NCBI GenBank assembly: GCA_963816855.1
Contig: CAWFMA010000017.1
Coordinates: 62,001 to 126,000, forward strand
Direction: 5' to 3'
Length of the DNA stretch: 64,000 nt
Source of the DNA: DASTFP01 sp963816855
Lineage (GTDB): Bacteria; Verrucomicrobiota; Verrucomicrobiia; Chthoniobacterales; Terrimicrobiaceae
Below, piece by piece: positions 62,163 to 64,000 of this stretch. The translations under genes and the position numbers were made by a program. Position 1 is the stretch's first letter, and every line of letters begins with the position of its first letter. The notes under the pieces are model-generated. The model was given only the letters and a program-made list of their open reading frames with translations, was not told where the DNA came from and did not search any database.

Positions 62163-64000
62163 ATGATTGTAAACCGGCATCCGCTCGCCGGTATCGCGAA
62201 GCTCGCCAGCGCCTGGCAGCCCGACCTGGCTCGCGCCACGCGAGCGACCGCCGGGCTTATTTTGCCCCTGCTTCTGGCCGAGACGGGGCGAATTCCCCTC
62301 CATGTCATCTTTGCGGCAATCGCTGCTCAAAATGTCGCAATGGCGGATGTTCGCGGGTCCTACTCGCTAAGATTGGCGATCTTGTCCTCCGGGGTTTTCT
62401 TGTTGGGCCTGGCTGCCGCGCTCGGCTCGATGAGTTCTCAGCATCTGTGGCTGGCCCTCTTGCTTACCGCGCTGATGGCAGTCGTTGCCGGCAGCCTGAG
62501 GCATCTCAGCCCGGATTACGGGCCTCCACTGGCCGCGCCACTCGTTTTTATTTTCTTGCTGGCTTCCGCCGAGAATCCGGGCCACGCGGGTGTTCTTAAT
62601 CACTTGTTGTCCACTTGGGCTGGAGGCTGCTTTGGTCTTCTACTGCAAATGGCCCTCTGGCCGTTTCGTCCTCAGCATCCCTTGCGCCGGGCCACGGCGG
62701 AGTGCTGGCAGGCGGCGGCTGACATGCTCGAGACCCTGAACGATGATGATCTGCAAGGCGCCGCCCGAAATGACGCCATGGCTGCCAGGCAAACCCAGCT
62801 TCGGGGAATGCTTGACCGCACTCTGGTCACCCTCGATGCGGCGGAGTCCACACGAATGCGGCCACTGGTGGCCCGTCTCCAGAAACTGCATTTGCTCTCG
62901 GCGCGATTCTGCACACAACTGCTGGCGCTGGATTCGGCCATTGAGACTCATGGAACGGACCGGCCGGCCGCGGAAGAAGCTGCTGCCTTTCAACCCCTCC
63001 TGCAATCGTTGGAGAACATGGCGCGGGCCGTCGCGCTAACGATTGTCTCGCGGCAACCGTCGCACTGGACGGCACTGGAAGTACGGCTTCGACGCTTGTC
63101 GAATCTTTTGGAGGCGGCTCGGACGCGGCTGCTCGCGCGGTCCGCCAAACTGCCGCTCGGCAGGAATTTGGTGAATATTCTCCGGCAGATCGAGAGCCTC
63201 GTGCCGGAAATTCGGTCTGCTGCGCGGGACACGGTTGACCGGGCCAGCGAGCGCGGGGCCTTTTCCCTGGAGTTGCTGGATTTGCACACTTGGCGGCTCG
63301 GTTCCTTGGCGACCGCGCTCAACCTGAGCCTCGGGATTGACCCGGCCCTCGTGCGCTATGTGCTTAGGCTGGGGACCCTGCTGGTTTTCAGCGTGTTTGT
63401 CTACAAATGGCTCGCCATTCCACATGGATATTGGCTCGGCTTGACTTTTGTGGTCGTAATTCAGCCGGACTATGGGTCCACCCGCCAGCGGGCAGCTGAA
63501 CGCGTCGTGGGCACCTTGTTGGGGAGTCTGTTGGCCAGCGGACTATTGTTCTTGCATCTCCCGCACGCGGCGCTCCTGGCCTCCGCCGCCATCATGTCGT
63601 TCCTGTTCGCCCTTTTTCTTAAGCGCAAGTATGACGTCGCGGTTGTTTTCCTGACGGTGATGGTCGTTCTCTTGACGGAAATAGGAGGTCCGGTGAGTTG
63701 GCAACTCACCATCGAGCGGTTGGGTTGCACGCTTGCCGGCGGCGCGCTGGCAGTGTTGGCTGCGCACCTTATGTGGCCTGCCTGGGAAAAGGATCGCTTT
63801 CAACCTCTCGTAAGCGAGGCCCTGCGCGCCGGCAGCCAATACACAAGCTTGTTGTGTCGATGTTTGCGGGAGGGAACCGGACGCACGGCGGATCTGATTC
63901 CTTCAAAGCGCCGCCTGGAAACCGCCAACAGTGAAATGTTTGCTTCATTGCGGCGAATGTACGGAGAGCCAAAGAATCGGGCCGAGATTCTCCAGGAGGC
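62163..64000 (+). CDS. FUSC-family transporter (partial at window end)
   Basis: ATG 62163 opens a frame that stays open to the last base, 612 codons without a stop. It has an N-terminal cluster of membrane helices (GLILPLLLAETG, ILSSGVFLLGLAAALG, and so on), a soluble helical middle, and a second helix cluster with the FUSC signature VVVIQPDYGSTRQRAAERVV. FUSC proteins resemble the aromatic-acid exporter AaeB/YccS. Substrate unknown. The C-terminal soluble part continues beyond the window. Confidence 0.85.
   Translation, partial: MIVNRHPLAGIAKLASAWQPDLARATRATAGLILPLLLAETGRIPLHVIFAAIAAQNVAMADVRGSYSLRLAILSSGVFLLGLAAALGSMSSQHLWLALLLTALMAVVAGSLRHLSPDYGPPLAAPLVFIFLLASAENPGHAGVLNHLLSTWAGGCFGLLLQMALWPFRPQHPLRRATAECWQAAADMLETLNDDDLQGAARNDAMAARQTQLRGMLDRTLVTLDAAESTRMRPLVARLQKLHLLSARFCTQLLALDSAIETHGTDRPAAEEAAAFQPLLQSLENMARAVALTIVSRQPSHWTALEVRLRRLSNLLEAARTRLLARSAKLPLGRNLVNILRQIESLVPEIRSAARDTVDRASERGAFSLELLDLHTWRLGSLATALNLSLGIDPALVRYVLRLGTLLVFSVFVYKWLAIPHGYWLGLTFVVVIQPDYGSTRQRAAERVVGTLLGSLLASGLLFLHLPHAALLASAAIMSFLFALFLKRKYDVAVVFLTVMVVLLTEIGGPVSWQLTIERLGCTLAGGALAVLAAHLMWPAWEKDRFQPLVSEALRAGSQYTSLLCRCLREGTGRTADLIPSKRRLETANSEMFASLRRMYGEPKNRAEILQE

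Noticed and set aside
1..64000. CRISPR arrays, rRNA operons, prophage or plasmid origin
   Set aside because: No regularly spaced direct repeats, rRNA-like sequence, phage structural genes or iteron/dnaA-box clusters were seen.

Overview
The window looks like a chromosome segment from a Gram-negative, free-living bacterium, most plausibly a soil member of Verrucomicrobiota. This placement is inferred from gene content and arrangement (lpxA and an outer-membrane style TPR protein, nusA-infB without rimP, an infB-mrdA pair, a DUF2062 protein beside a P-II/uppP operon, an NPCBM-type fragment, bifunctional PutA, an inositol-phosphate synthase operon). No rRNA or other decisive marker is present. 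Base composition is moderately GC-rich. Most genes are short-spaced and often overlap by 4 bp (ATGA/GTGA/TTGA).

Left part (1-26.3 kb) is mostly housekeeping: an MBL-fold hydrolase, a P-II/uppP/DUF6941-like operon, DUF2062, a tRNA-Ile2(CAT), an alpha/beta hydrolase, an RlmI-like methyltransferase, an FAH-family hydrolase, a 1036-aa TPR protein, nusA-infB-mrdA, an SDR, a polyprenyl diphosphate synthase, radC-lpxA, then a minus-strand operon thrC / MoaD-like / unknown / larC headed by a clear SAM-I riboswitch. A LysM protein with an L,D-transpeptidase-like C-terminus lacks the catalytic Cys.

Middle part (26.4-41.3 kb) is an accessory island of rhizobial-type carbohydrate genes, many broken. An intact ribose/fructose-type ABC operon (binding protein, permease, ATPase) faces an aldolase / ROK kinase / P-loop kinase trio. 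It is flanked by decayed pieces of a second such operon. To the right, after tRNA-Lys(CTT), lies a family-1 sugar ABC system (binding protein and two permeases intact) whose ThuA and ATPase genes are frameshifted. Fic, alcohol dehydrogenase, YagU/DUF1440 and secreted-hydrolase remnants complete the junkyard.

Right part (41.3-64 kb) returns to intact genes: a methyltransferase, a zincin-like protein, a protealysin/emfourin protease-inhibitor pair, a hygromycin-B-phosphotransferase-like kinase, TerC, PutA, an orphan DNA methyltransferase, and then a tightly coupled operon (about 53.3-62.1 kb). That operon encodes a HAD phosphatase, nucleotidyltransferase, ATP-grasp-like protein, class III aminotransferase, Gfo/Idh oxidoreductase, CDP-alcohol phosphotransferase, myo-inositol-phosphate synthase, an exported protein and a 2-hydroxyacid dehydrogenase. 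Read together these could make an activated inositol or amino-inositol head group joined through a phosphodiester, possibly in a lipid. This is the best candidate here for an undescribed system. The window ends inside a FUSC-family gene.

Two small non-coding repeat families are visible: a 336-338 bp element with about 29-bp terminal inverted repeats and 3-bp TNA target duplications (two copies), and a shorter element whose ends sit directly on TAG stop codons.
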